Assembly: GCA_021287165.1 (NCBI GenBank)
Contig: JAJTAY010000011.1
Coordinates: 62,001-126,000 of the forward strand
Length of the DNA: 64,000 bases
DNA from: Bacteroidia bacterium
Lineage (GTDB): Bacteria; Bacteroidota; Bacteroidia; Bacteroidales; F082
Direction: 5' to 3'
The position numbers were made by a program, and so were the translations under genes. The notes below the pieces were generated by a model that saw only the letters and a program-made list of their open reading frames with translations, had not been told where the DNA came from and did not search any database. Positions 1 through 7,155 of the stretch are shown here, piece by piece. Each line of letters begins with the position of its first letter. Positions within the stretch are counted from its first letter, which is position 1.

Positions 1-152
1 AGGACTATACCGTGGATAGTCCTGCCGGTCAAGTCAAACCGTTTCAGGATTTTGACGTCAATATTTTCTACATATCCCTGAGTACCGATATGTTCAAGGC
101 TGCTGAGAAGACGAAAAAGATCGTAAAAGAACACGATCTGGTGATGTTTTAA
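1..152 (+). CDS. C-terminal end of an unidentified protein (partial)
   Basis: An open frame runs in from the left edge (first full codon at position 3) and ends at TAA 150-152, giving 49 residues that finish KEHDLVMF. The fragment mixes beta-like segments (VNIFYISLS) with a lysine-rich helix-like tail. I do not recognise the family from so short a piece. It converges on aroK: the two stop codons overlap within the TTAA at 149-152, so there is no room for a terminator between the two genes. Confidence 0.6.
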   Translation, partial: DYTVDSPAGQVKPFQDFDVNIFYISLSTDMFKAAEKTKKIVKEHDLVMF

Positions 153-670
153 TCCTGCAGCTCCTGGCTGATTTCGCGGATTTGTGCCGCCAGTGAACCT
201 GCATCCACCGATTCGCCCTTTACGATGATTTTTGCCTGGCCGTAATAAATGTTGCGCTGGCGAAGATGCTCGCGGACAAATTCAAGCAGCTCATCTCCGG
301 TTTTTGATTCTACCAGCGGACGCTTTTTCCTGGCATGTGTCAGGCGGTGGACAATACTTACGGGGTCCATTTGCAGATAAACAGTAATCCCATGGCGGTT
401 CATCCAGTCCATATTGTCATAAAAACAGGCTGTTCCGCCTCCGGTACTGAAAATAATATTTTCAATGCCAGATGTTTCCTTCAGAAGTTGACTTTCCAGA
501 CGACGGAAAAGCGCTTCATCATATTTGCGGAAGAAGTCGGGAATGCTGATTTTGTAACGAACCTCAAACATTTCGTCCAGGTCGGCACTTTCCATGCCGA
601 GCAGCGCGGCAAGCCTGCGCGACAGGGTGGTTTTCCCTGCTCCCATATAGCCCACAAGGTAAACCCTCAT
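149..670 (-). CDS. aroK: Shikimate kinase
   Basis: Phosphorylates shikimate to shikimate-3-phosphate with ATP in the cytoplasmic aromatic amino acid pathway. The 173 residues match the usual family length. The Walker A P-loop GYMGAGKTT is at residues 7-15, the shikimate-binding DLDEMFE follows near 31-37, the STGGGTACF segment carries the GGG substrate loop, and RKKRPLV is the LID region. The gene starts with ATG 17 bp downstream of the transketolase C-terminal subunit on the same strand, so it is probably the last gene of a tktN-tktC-aroK operon. Transketolase makes erythrose-4-phosphate, a precursor of the shikimate pathway, so the grouping makes metabolic sense. Its stop codon overlaps that of the convergent gene. 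Confidence 0.93.
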   Translation of the reverse strand: MRVYLVGYMGAGKTTLSRRLAALLGMESADLDEMFEVRYKISIPDFFRKYDEALFRRLESQLLKETSGIENIIFSTGGGTACFYDNMDWMNRHGITVYLQMDPVSIVHRLTHARKKRPLVESKTGDELLEFVREHLRQRNIYYGQAKIIVKGESVDAGSLAAQIREISQELQD

Positions 671-687
671 CGCCAGCTTGGCTGTTT

Positions 688-1641
688 TTAGCCTTTTCTT
701 TTTAATGCACGCAAGGAGGCTTCGACAATGTCCGGAACATCGAGTCCGTATTCTTTGAGCAATTCCTCCGGCGTGCCGCTCTGTCCAAAACGGTCGTTCA
801 CAGCTACCATTTCCATGGGGGCAGGGTAGTGCAGGGCCAGCAATGCTGCAATGCTCTCGCCAAGGCCACCGGCCCGCTGATGTTCCTCAGCTGTTACCAA
901 ACAGCCTGTTTTGCGCACTGAGGCCAACACGGCCTCGGCATCTAAAGGCTTGATGGTGTGGATATTGATCACCTCGGCCGAAATGCCTTTGCTTTCGAGC
1001 TGTTGGGCAGCCTGCAGGGCGTTCCAAACCAAATGACCGGTGGCAACGATGGTCAGGTGTTTTCCCACCGTCAGCACATCGGCTTTTCCAATTACAAATT
1101 GCTGGTCGGCAGGAGTAAATACCGGCCATTTTGGTCGTCCGAAACGAAGATAAACCGGCCCATCCCACTCGGCAATGGCGAGGGTGGCGGCTTTTGTCTG
1201 GTTGTAGTCGGCCGGCACAATTACCGTCATGCCAGGCAAAATTTTCATCAGGCCAATGTCTTCCAGAATCTGGTGGGTGGCGCCATCTTCACCCAGGGTC
1301 ACACCGGCATGGGAGGCGCAAATTTTGACGTTTTTCCCGCTGTAAGCAATCGACTGACGGATCTGGTCGTAAACCCTGCCGGTTGAAAAATTGGCAAAGG
1401 TGCCCGTGTACGGAATGAAACCACCGGTGGCTAATCCGGCTGCAATGCCCATCATATTGGCTTCGGCTATGCCGGTTTGGAAAAACCGCTCCGGAAACTC
1501 CTTCGCAAAAGCATCCATCTTTAGCGAGCCGGTGAGGTCGGCACATAGAGCAACCACTTTGTTATTGTGTTGCCCAAGCTCCAGCAAACCATCGCCAAAA
1601 CCAGAGCGCGTATCCTTATAAGCTGTTACGGTAAACGTCAT
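688..1641 (-). CDS. Transketolase, C-terminal (pyrimidine-binding) subunit
   Basis: Second half of a split transketolase, which moves two-carbon ketol units between sugar phosphates in the non-oxidative pentose phosphate pathway. It has the thiamine-diphosphate pyrimidine domain ([19 protein letters not shown] and the [15 protein letters not shown] region) followed by the C-terminal transketolase domain ([19 protein letters not shown]). About 317 residues is normal for the split form. The open frame extends to a TTG at 1650, but the ATG at 1641 is the better start. It lies 126 bp downstream of the N-terminal subunit; the gap holds a 7-bp microsatellite. The two polypeptides should form one enzyme. 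The related family member 1-deoxyxylulose-5-phosphate synthase is a single chain and is excluded by the split. Confidence 0.9.
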   Translation of the reverse strand: MTFTVTAYKDTRSGFGDGLLELGQHNNKVVALCADLTGSLKMDAFAKEFPERFFQTGIAEANMMGIAAGLATGGFIPYTGTFANFSTGRVYDQIRQSIAYSGKNVKICASHAGVTLGEDGATHQILEDIGLMKILPGMTVIVPADYNQTKAATLAIAEWDGPVYLRFGRPKWPVFTPADQQFVIGKADVLTVGKHLTIVATGHLVWNALQAAQQLESKGISAEVINIHTIKPLDAEAVLASVRKTGCLVTAEEHQRAGGLGESIAALLALHYPAPMEMVAVNDRFGQSGTPEELLKEYGLDVPDIVEASLRALKRKG

Positions 1642-1726
1642 TGGATTCAAAATTCAAGATTCAATGATTAAAAAATGCTTCTATTCCACCTTTTTAAGAC
1701 AATCAATTACTTAATTATCATCACCC

Positions 1727-1764
1727 ACCACTCACCACTCACCACTCACCACTCACCACTCACC
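1727..1764. repeat. 7-bp tandem repeat (ACCACTC) between the two transketolase genes
   Basis: Five perfect copies of ACCACTC plus a partial copy run up to 1764, immediately downstream of the tktN stop codon (1768-1770 on the plus strand). On the transcribed minus strand the unit reads GAGTGGT. The array is inside the presumed operon, between the N- and C-terminal transketolase subunits, and lies outside both reading frames. Copy number could vary by slippage and so change the spacing or the translation of the second subunit. Confidence 0.9.
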
Positions 1765-1767
1765 AAA

Positions 1768-2613
1768 TTAATAGTCGCCAATGGTTTCAGGCAATTGTGC
1801 CAGTGCGCGGGCAGCTTGTTCGTCGTTTGGTGCACTGCCGTGCCATTTATGCGTTCCCATCATAAAATCAACACCCATGCCCATTTCAGTATGCATCAGC
1901 AGCAGCACAGGCTTTCCATTGCCGGCCATCTGCCTTGCAATGTGCAACACGTTTACGGTTTCTTCCATATTGTTGCCGTCGAATGATTTCACCTCCCATC
2001 CAAAGGCTTCGTACTTGGCCTTTATATTGCCCAATGGCATCACTTCGTCCACCGGTCCGTCAATTTGTTTGCCGTTGTAGTCAATCACTGCAATCAGGTT
2101 GTCCACTTTTCGGCCCCCGGCAAACATGGCAGCCTCCCACACCTGACCTTCCTGCTGTTCGCCATCGCCCATGAGCACCCAAATCAACTTATCATCGCCT
2201 GCAAACTTTTTGGCTATTGCTGCACCTATGGCAACCGACAAACCCTGGCCCAGCGAACCACTGGCTACCCTGATACCCGGAAGCCCTTCGAGGGTGGCCG
2301 GATGCCCCTGCAAACGAGAGTGCAACTTCCTGAATGAAGCGAGTTCTGCCACCGGAAAGTAACCGCGACGCGCCAGCACACTGTAAAATACCGGACTGAT
2401 GTGGCCGTTGGACAGGAAAAACATGTCCTCGCCCTTGCCATCCATATGAAAAGCAGAAGGATTGATTTGCATCTGGTTAAAAAACAAGGCGGTCATGAAA
2501 TCGGCGCAGCCCAGCGAGCCGCCGGGATGACCCGACTGGCAGGCGTGAACCATACGGATTATGTCGCGTCTCACCTGTGCGGCAATGCTTTTCAGTTGCT
2601 CAATATCGTGCAT
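1768..2613 (-). CDS. Transketolase, N-terminal (TPP-binding) subunit
   Basis: First half of a split transketolase (281 residues, the usual size). It carries the thiamine-diphosphate/Mg binding domain: GHPGGSLGCADF near residue 28, SNGHISPVFYSVL, SLGQGLSVAIGAA and the metal-binding MGDGEQQEGQVWEAA segment ending in an Asn-containing region (VDNLIAVIDYNGKQIDG). The partner subunit is the next gene downstream. A good Bacteroidota promoter (TTTG, 20 bp, TACCTTTG) lies at 2669-2700, giving a leader of roughly 50 nt. This gene is therefore the likely head of the tktN-tktC-aroK operon. Confidence 0.92.
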   Translation of the reverse strand: MHDIEQLKSIAAQVRRDIIRMVHACQSGHPGGSLGCADFMTALFFNQMQINPSAFHMDGKGEDMFFLSNGHISPVFYSVLARRGYFPVAELASFRKLHSRLQGHPATLEGLPGIRVASGSLGQGLSVAIGAAIAKKFAGDDKLIWVLMGDGEQQEGQVWEAAMFAGGRKVDNLIAVIDYNGKQIDGPVDEVMPLGNIKAKYEAFGWEVKSFDGNNMEETVNVLHIARQMAGNGKPVLLLMHTEMGMGVDFMMGTHKWHGSAPNDEQAARALAQLPETIGDY

Positions 2614-2668
2614 AAAACTGTTGTTATTCAGATAGTTATCGAGATAGGCTGACGAATTTTTTAAGCTG

Positions 2669-2700
2669 CAAAGGTAATGAAATGTGGGGTTGCGACCAAA
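2669..2700 (-). promoter_or_regulatory. Promoter of the transketolase-aroK operon
   Basis: On the minus strand a -33 TTTG (2697-2700) and a -7 TACCTTTG (2669-2676) are separated by 20 bp. This matches the Bacteroidota primary sigma consensus TTTG-N19-21-TAnnTTTG. The ATG is at 2613. Confidence 0.75.
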
Positions 2701-2715
2701 AACCTCTGCCGCACT

Positions 2716-2832
2716 AAAAAAGAATGCCCTCGAGGGTGGCAGCCGGAAAAAACAACAAAACCGGTGTGCACCTCAAGGGCATTAAGTTCGAACTTTGCAA
2801 AAAACAACCAACCAATTGAAGTGCCAAAATTC
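2716..2832 (-). ncRNA. Candidate small RNA, copy A of a three-member family
   Basis: Read on the minus strand: a near-consensus -7 box GAATTTTG (2825-2832), exactly 7 nt, then the conserved block that starts AATTGGTTGGTTG (predicted RNA 5' end at 2817). The 12-bp palindrome AAGTTCGAACTT follows at 2784-2795, and then a long hairpin closed by arms 2771-2781 and 2725-2735, ending in a T-rich run (about 2716-2724). One pair in the stem is U-G when read on the minus strand but C-A on the plus strand, which supports minus-strand transcription. The apical part differs from copies B and C (CCGG arms around a T-rich loop). Predicted length is about 100 nt. Family name and targets are unknown to me. 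Confidence 0.6.
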
Positions 2833-2834
2833 TT

Positions 2835-2853
2835 AATCTATTGTTAATAGATT
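2835..2853. promoter_or_regulatory. Inverted repeat over the promoter spacer of small RNA A
   Basis: AATCTATT (2835-2842) and AATAGATT (2846-2853) form an 8-bp inverted repeat with a 3-bp spacer. It lies just upstream of the -7 box of copy A, where the -33 region would be. It could be an operator. Copies B and C have nothing equivalent at this place. Confidence 0.35.
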
Positions 2854-2970
2854 AACAGTCATCAAGTATTCGGGTTGTTCTGGAAAGTTTTCGGTTTTTA
2901 GGACAATTGGATGAATGGGCTTTGATTTACTGGCAGGAAAACAACTGAGGTGTGCTTAAGCGCATGAAAT

Positions 2971-3102
2971 AAAAATGCCCTTGAGAATCGATGATGCTGC
3001 GGACTGGGAGTCCCGATCACGCCTCAAGGGCACAAGTTCGAACTTATAAAACAACCAACCAATTGAGACTACAAAAGTAGGTGCCCTAACCACACTGGCG
3101 AA
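2971..3102 (-). ncRNA. Candidate small RNA, copy B, with promoter
   Basis: On the minus strand there is a -33-like TTCG (3099-3102), 19 bp, a perfect -7 box TACTTTTG (3072-3079) and 7 nt, then AATTGGTTGGTTG with predicted 5' end at 3064. The palindrome AAGTTCGAACTT is at 3034-3045. The outer stem is 3023-3032 with 2976-2985 (10 pairs). The inner hairpin GGACT-CCC-AGTCC (3001-3013) is shared with copy C, and the element ends in a T-run at 2971-2975. Compared with copy C, two outer-stem pairs change in a compensatory way (G-C to A-U, U-A to C-G). Predicted length is about 94 nt. Confidence 0.68.
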
Positions 3103-3218
3103 CCATCACTTAGTAATCGGTAAACATGAATCAGTATTCGGCTTAGGTTCTTTTTTTTGGTCTGATTGTCAGATTCTTTCATCAAAAAATTGATCAACCC
3201 ATTCACAAACAGATACTT

Positions 3219-3327
3219 AAAAAATACCCCTGAGCACCGTTTCAATCAGGACTGGGAGTCCAATTCACGTCTCAGGGGTACAAGTTCGAACTTATAAAAC
3301 AACCAACCAATTAGGACTTCAAATATA
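3219..3327 (-). ncRNA. Candidate small RNA, copy C
   Basis: On the minus strand a perfect -7 box TATATTTG (3320-3327) is followed by 7 nt and the conserved AATTGGTTGGTTG start (predicted 5' end 3312). The palindrome AAGTTCGAACTT is at 3282-3293, the outer stem pairs 3271-3280 with 3225-3234, the inner GGACT-CCC-AGTCC hairpin is at 3249-3261, and a T-run closes the element at about 3219-3224. Sequence between copies B and C outside the element is not similar, so conservation stops at the predicted transcript ends apart from the -7 box. Confidence 0.68.
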
Positions 3328-3387
3328 CTAAAAATCGATGACGAAATCTTAATTTTTATATAAAAAAATTTCAATGTGTTCAATTTT

Positions 3388-4059
3388 TCAGTGATCATCA
3401 TTGGTCAGGGCCTTGTTCAGAAAATTAACCAATGGCGCCATTGCGGCAAAAGTTTTCAGGCAATGCTGCGCGATTTGATAGGGGATAAATTCAGCTGCTG
3501 AGAACGGTTGAGCAACAACGTAGGAGGTGTATTTAAGGAGTTCGATGTGCGGAAAATCGGCTGGATATCCTTTCGGGGGACGTTTGAGTTTTTCGTCCAT
3601 CATCGGGCCGAATGTTTTTTGAAAGTATTCTTCATTCAATATGGCCATCAGCTCATCCGCGTTGAAATAGATTTCTCTTCGCACCTTGTGAAGCTGATCT
3701 TTTTCAGGATGATATAGCCCTCCGCCGATAAAAGAGGCTCCAGGCTCGAGGTGCAGATAATAACCGGCATTTGGGAGATTTTTTCCGCCCGGTGCAAAAT
3801 AAGCACCCATATTTGTTTTGTAAGGGTTCTTGTTGGCCGAAAAGCGTATGTCGCGGTTTTGCCTGAACAGGCATTTTTTGGGATCGGGCGAGCCAATGCT
3901 GGGATCGATAACCGCCAGGCCTTCAATAATTCCGGCGGCGATCTGAATCATCTCTTCGCGGGCTTGCTGATACCACGGTCTGTTGTTGTCGAACCACTGT
4001 TTGTTGTTGTTTTCGGCCAGGGCGGATAAGAAGGGAATAACTTGATTGAACGCTTGCAT
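3388..4059 (-). CDS. DUF2461 family protein
   Basis: The 223-residue protein matches the DUF2461/TIGR02453 family of unknown function: an N-terminal NNNKQWFDNNRPWYQQARE segment, then FRQNRDIRFSANKNPYKTNMGAYFAPGG and GGGLYHPEKDQLHKVRREI, the most conserved parts of the family. There is no signal peptide, so it is probably cytoplasmic. The frame stays open to 4188, but the stretch before residue MQAF would overlap the divergent gene starting at 4119 and does not look like family sequence, so ATG 4059 (or 4068) is preferred. The gene stands alone, with the small RNA cluster downstream. Function is unknown. Confidence 0.85.
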   Translation of the reverse strand: MQAFNQVIPFLSALAENNNKQWFDNNRPWYQQAREEMIQIAAGIIEGLAVIDPSIGSPDPKKCLFRQNRDIRFSANKNPYKTNMGAYFAPGGKNLPNAGYYLHLEPGASFIGGGLYHPEKDQLHKVRREIYFNADELMAILNEEYFQKTFGPMMDEKLKRPPKGYPADFPHIELLKYTSYVVAQPFSAAEFIPYQIAQHCLKTFAAMAPLVNFLNKALTNDDH

Positions 4060-4063
4060 GTTG

Positions 4064-4071
4064 TACATTTG
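4064..4071 (+). promoter_or_regulatory. -7 box upstream of the PorV/PorQ-like gene
   Basis: TACATTTG is a perfect match to the Bacteroidota -7 consensus TAnnTTTG, about 48 bp before the ATG at 4119. I saw no clear -33 TTTG at the right distance. Confidence 0.5.
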
Positions 4072-4118
4072 GGTTTTGAAAATCACCAAAACGGCTGGGC
4101 CGTTTGTGCAAACTTGGC

Positions 4119-4952
4119 ATGATGAACAAAGGTATAGTATTTCTATTGGCGGCATTGATGCTTTTAGGCAGGCAATCTGTTGGCGCATTTGAGGCGCATG
4201 GCCGTGCCGGAGCCCGTCAGGCGGGCATGGGTGGGGCTTCGGTAAGTTTGGCCGATGTTTGGTCGCTTATGAACAACCCTGCCGGCATTGCAGCCCTTCA
4301 AAGTACTTCGGCCGGCATCGCTTTTCAGAACCGCTTCTTTATGAAGGAGCTGAGCCAGCGGTCGGGTGTGGTGGCCATGCCAAGCAGTTTGGGGACATTC
4401 GGTCTCGGTTTTACACAATTTGGCTACAGGCTTTACAACGAGAACTTCGTCCGTCTGGCTTATGCCCGCAACCTGCATCCTAATTTCCGGGCGGGATTGG
4501 GATTCAATTACATTTATGTTCAGGCGGGAAACGAATATCCTGCCCGGCAGGCTGTTGCCTTCGAGCTTGGCGTTCAGCAGCGCATCAACAGGCAGCTCAG
4601 CATGGGCGCTTACCTTTTTAACCCGGCGCGGGCCGGTATTTCGGAAAATACCAACGACCGCTTGCCCATGGTGATGCGTTTTGGTCTGGGATTCCATTTC
4701 ACCGATCAACTTTATGGTCTGGCCGAGGTTGAAAAACAATCCGACCGCAAGCCGGATATCAGGGCAGGACTTGAATACCAATATCATCAATTCTTTTTGC
4801 GCACTGGCGTGGCCGTCAATCCCTCCATTTTCAACTTTGGGATGGGGATGCATATAGGCAGTTTTAGTATCGATATTTCAGCAGGATTACATCAGCAGCT
4901 CGGCACCACGCTTCAGGCCGGTATGCAGTTCAACCTGAATAAAGTAAGGTGA
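4119..4952 (+). CDS. PorV/PorQ-like outer membrane beta-barrel protein
   Basis: The 277-residue protein has a signal peptide (FLLAALMLLGRQSVGAF). After it comes the sequence ARQAGMGGASVSLADVWSLMNNPAGIA, typical of PorV/PorQ and related FadL-like barrels. The rest is rich in alternating aromatic/glycine strands and ends ...QAGMQFNLNKVR, as expected for an outer membrane barrel. The frame is open from a TTG at 4104, but ATG 4119 or 4122 places the signal peptide correctly. The next gene starts 1 bp after its stop, so the two are translationally linked. Whether it is part of the T9SS attachment complex, as PorV is, cannot be told from sequence; it may instead serve its partner gene. Confidence 0.7.
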   Translation: MMNKGIVFLLAALMLLGRQSVGAFEAHGRAGARQAGMGGASVSLADVWSLMNNPAGIAALQSTSAGIAFQNRFFMKELSQRSGVVAMPSSLGTFGLGFTQFGYRLYNENFVRLAYARNLHPNFRAGLGFNYIYVQAGNEYPARQAVAFELGVQQRINRQLSMGAYLFNPARAGISENTNDRLPMVMRFGLGFHFTDQLYGLAEVEKQSDRKPDIRAGLEYQYHQFFLRTGVAVNPSIFNFGMGMHIGSFSIDISAGLHQQLGTTLQAGMQFNLNKVR

Positions 4953-4953
4953 A

Positions 4954-7107
4954 ATGGACAGGTTTTCAAAGTTGGTTATCGCCTTTTTAGCCATTGGTCT
5001 TATGGTGGTTGCCACCCCTTCCCGGGCTCAGGTGGTGAGCGACAGCCTCTCGCGATTGCTGGGCGAATATCTTGCCCGTCAGCTTGAAGAACTTGCAGAA
5101 AACTCCGACGAGAATGCCGATTTTACGGACCTTCTGGATGCCTATCTCTATTATTCCGAGCAAAAAATTGATATCAACGGCCCTCAGGTAAGCGAGCTTG
5201 AAGCTTTGCGGCTGTTGAACAGCTTCCAGATGGAGAAGCTTCTCGAGTATCGCAAACGCTACGGGCTGTTGCTTTCCGTTTACGAGCTTGGCCTTATCGA
5301 GGGTTTCGACGACGCCACCTTAGAAGTATTAATACCCATTGTTACGGCAGGTGATGGAAGTCGCGTTCAAAGGTTGCCCGGTCCACTAACCATCCTTAAG
5401 AGAGGGAGAAATCAAGTGCTGACGCGCTTTGAGCGCGTACTCGAAATGCGTGAAGGATACAGGCCAACCACCGATTCGGCATTGGGTGCCAAGCCCAATT
5501 CGCGTTACCTTGGAGGTCCTGAAAAGTATTTTATCCGTTATCAGTTCAATTACCGTAATCGCATCAGGGCTGGCCTCGTCATGGAAAAAGACCCTGGTGA
5601 AATATTTCTCGTATCGCAAATCAACGACACCCTCAGAAGCCTGCTCACAAGCAAACCAAGAAATGGATTCGATTTCTATTCGGCGCACCTCTTCGTTCGC
5701 GACATTGGCGTGGTGAAAGCCCTTGCCATAGGCGACTATCACCTCAATTTTGGCCAGGGTCTCACACTGTGGTCGGGACTGTCGTTTGGAAAATCCACCG
5801 AGCCGGCCGCCATTATGCGCTACGGGCAGGGCATACGACCCAGCGCTTCGCTCAACGAAGCGCTCTTCATGAGGGGTATTGCAACAACTATTGCCATTAA
5901 ACGCTTCGATATCAGCTTGTTCTACTCTCATCGGCCAGTTGACGCAAGTTTAATGTCACTCACCGACAGCCTTGCCGGCGAAGAGTTTCTTATTTCGAGC
6001 ATTCAGGAAACCGGCCTGCATCGCACTGTGAGCGAATACAACCGCAAGCATGCCACCACTTTCACTGCCTACGGCGGAAGGCTGGGTTACCGTTCGCGCA
6101 GGCTCGAGATAGGATATACCGCTTATGCCTCCTCAACAGGCCTCGCGTTCAGTCCTCGTGTTTACCCTTACAACAAGTTTCGCATCCACAATGGCAGCAA
6201 CAGCGTGCAGGGGGCTGATTTCCGTTTGGTATTTCCTCATATTGTGGGCTTTGGAGAGATCAGCCGAAGCCAAAACGGTGGTCTGGCAGGCATTGCTGGT
6301 TTTACGGCCCAGCCTGCAGGCTTTGTAACCCTCAGCATGGCTTACCGAAACTATGGAATAAACTATCAAAACGATTTGAGTACTGCCTTTGGTGAAAACA
6401 CTTACACCAATAATGAGCGTGGTTTATATGGTGGGGTAGTGGCTTCGCTGGCACCCGGCTGGAAACTCACCGCCTTTGCCGATCATTTCAGCTTTCCCTG
6501 GCTTCGCTACCTGACTGACGGGCCAAGTTTTGGCCGCGATTATTATTTTCAGCTCGACCGAAGATTCAACCGAAGGGCTGATGCTTATTTGCGCTATCGG
6601 ACCAAATCGCGCATGAAGGATTTCAGCGATCCGTGGAATTACATTGATTATCAAGTGCCATACACCCGCCAAAGCCTTCGCTTTCACTTAAATACCCAAC
6701 CGCTGCCAGGCATTGCATTGCGCAATCGTATCGAATTGGTGCATTATGAAGAGCAGGGAAAACCCGCCTCAGTAGGTTACCTGATCTATCAGGATGTTAT
6801 TTATCGGCCGGCCGGAAAGCCTTTTGAGCTGACGTTCAGGTATATGCTTTTTGATGCGGCCGACTACGACAGCCGGTTGTATGTGTACGAAAATGATGTG
6901 CTTTACGCTTTTTCCATTCCCATGTTTTACGACAGAGGCACACGCACCTACCTGATGTTGCGCTACCGTGCCGGTCGCAGTCTGGATTTTTGGGCGCGAA
7001 TAGGGCAAACCTGGTATGCCGACCGCAACATCATTGGCAGCGGGCTCGAGACCATCGAAGGCAACCGTCGCACCGACTTCAAGCTCCAGCTGCGATACAA
7101 GTTCTAA
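4954..7107 (+). CDS. Exported helix-hairpin-helix plus beta-barrel protein
   Basis: The 717 residues begin with a signal peptide (VIAFLAIGLMVVATPSRAQ). Next is a helical domain at about 40-130 with a ComEA-type helix-hairpin-helix arrangement (IDINGPQVSELEALRLLNSFQ, then LEYRKRYGLLLSVYELGLIEGF). The remaining 580 residues are strand-rich (RYQFNYRNRIRAGLVMEKDP, LPGIALRNRIELVHYEE) and end in FKLQLRYKF, an outer membrane barrel signature with a terminal aromatic. An HhH module on the periplasmic side of a barrel is unusual: it could bind DNA or simply be a structural hairpin domain. It is coupled to the PorV/PorQ-like gene by 1-bp spacing. The exact role is unknown. Confidence 0.75.
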   Translation: MDRFSKLVIAFLAIGLMVVATPSRAQVVSDSLSRLLGEYLARQLEELAENSDENADFTDLLDAYLYYSEQKIDINGPQVSELEALRLLNSFQMEKLLEYRKRYGLLLSVYELGLIEGFDDATLEVLIPIVTAGDGSRVQRLPGPLTILKRGRNQVLTRFERVLEMREGYRPTTDSALGAKPNSRYLGGPEKYFIRYQFNYRNRIRAGLVMEKDPGEIFLVSQINDTLRSLLTSKPRNGFDFYSAHLFVRDIGVVKALAIGDYHLNFGQGLTLWSGLSFGKSTEPAAIMRYGQGIRPSASLNEALFMRGIATTIAIKRFDISLFYSHRPVDASLMSLTDSLAGEEFLISSIQETGLHRTVSEYNRKHATTFTAYGGRLGYRSRRLEIGYTAYASSTGLAFSPRVYPYNKFRIHNGSNSVQGADFRLVFPHIVGFGEISRSQNGGLAGIAGFTAQPAGFVTLSMAYRNYGINYQNDLSTAFGENTYTNNERGLYGGVVASLAPGWKLTAFADHFSFPWLRYLTDGPSFGRDYYFQLDRRFNRRADAYLRYRTKSRMKDFSDPWNYIDYQVPYTRQSLRFHLNTQPLPGIALRNRIELVHYEEQGKPASVGYLIYQDVIYRPAGKPFELTFRYMLFDAADYDSRLYVYENDVLYAFSIPMFYDRGTRTYLMLRYRAGRSLDFWARIGQTWYADRNIIGSGLETIEGNRRTDFKLQLRYKF

Positions 7108-7143
7108 GTCGGCCGCAGCACGGCCACAAGCCCGCCTTATTGC

Positions 7144-7151
7144 TATCTTTG
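7144..7151 (+). promoter_or_regulatory. -7 box immediately before the CCA-adding enzyme start
   Basis: TATCTTTG ends 4 bp before the ATG at 7156. The predicted transcript start falls in or next to the start codon, so translation is leaderless at 7156 or uses the in-frame ATG at 7165. Confidence 0.65.
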
Positions 7152-7155
7152 CAGC

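Noticed and set aside
3034-3045. AAGTTCGAACTT resembles the T-arm of a tRNA (GTTCGAA).
   Set aside because: There is no acceptor, D or anticodon arm around it.
2930-3317. A short reading frame through small RNAs B and C shares PLRR(D/E) and DSQS with synonymous changes.
   Set aside because: No ATG and no start site in a sensible place, the frame is broken in copy A by one base while the hairpin is kept, and copy C stops early. Structure explains the conservation better.
2716-3327. The three spaced repeats could be a CRISPR array or palindromic mobile elements.
   Set aside because: Repeats are about 100 bp, spacing about 150 bp, loops differ, and each carries a promoter and T-run; no cas genes or transposase lie nearby.
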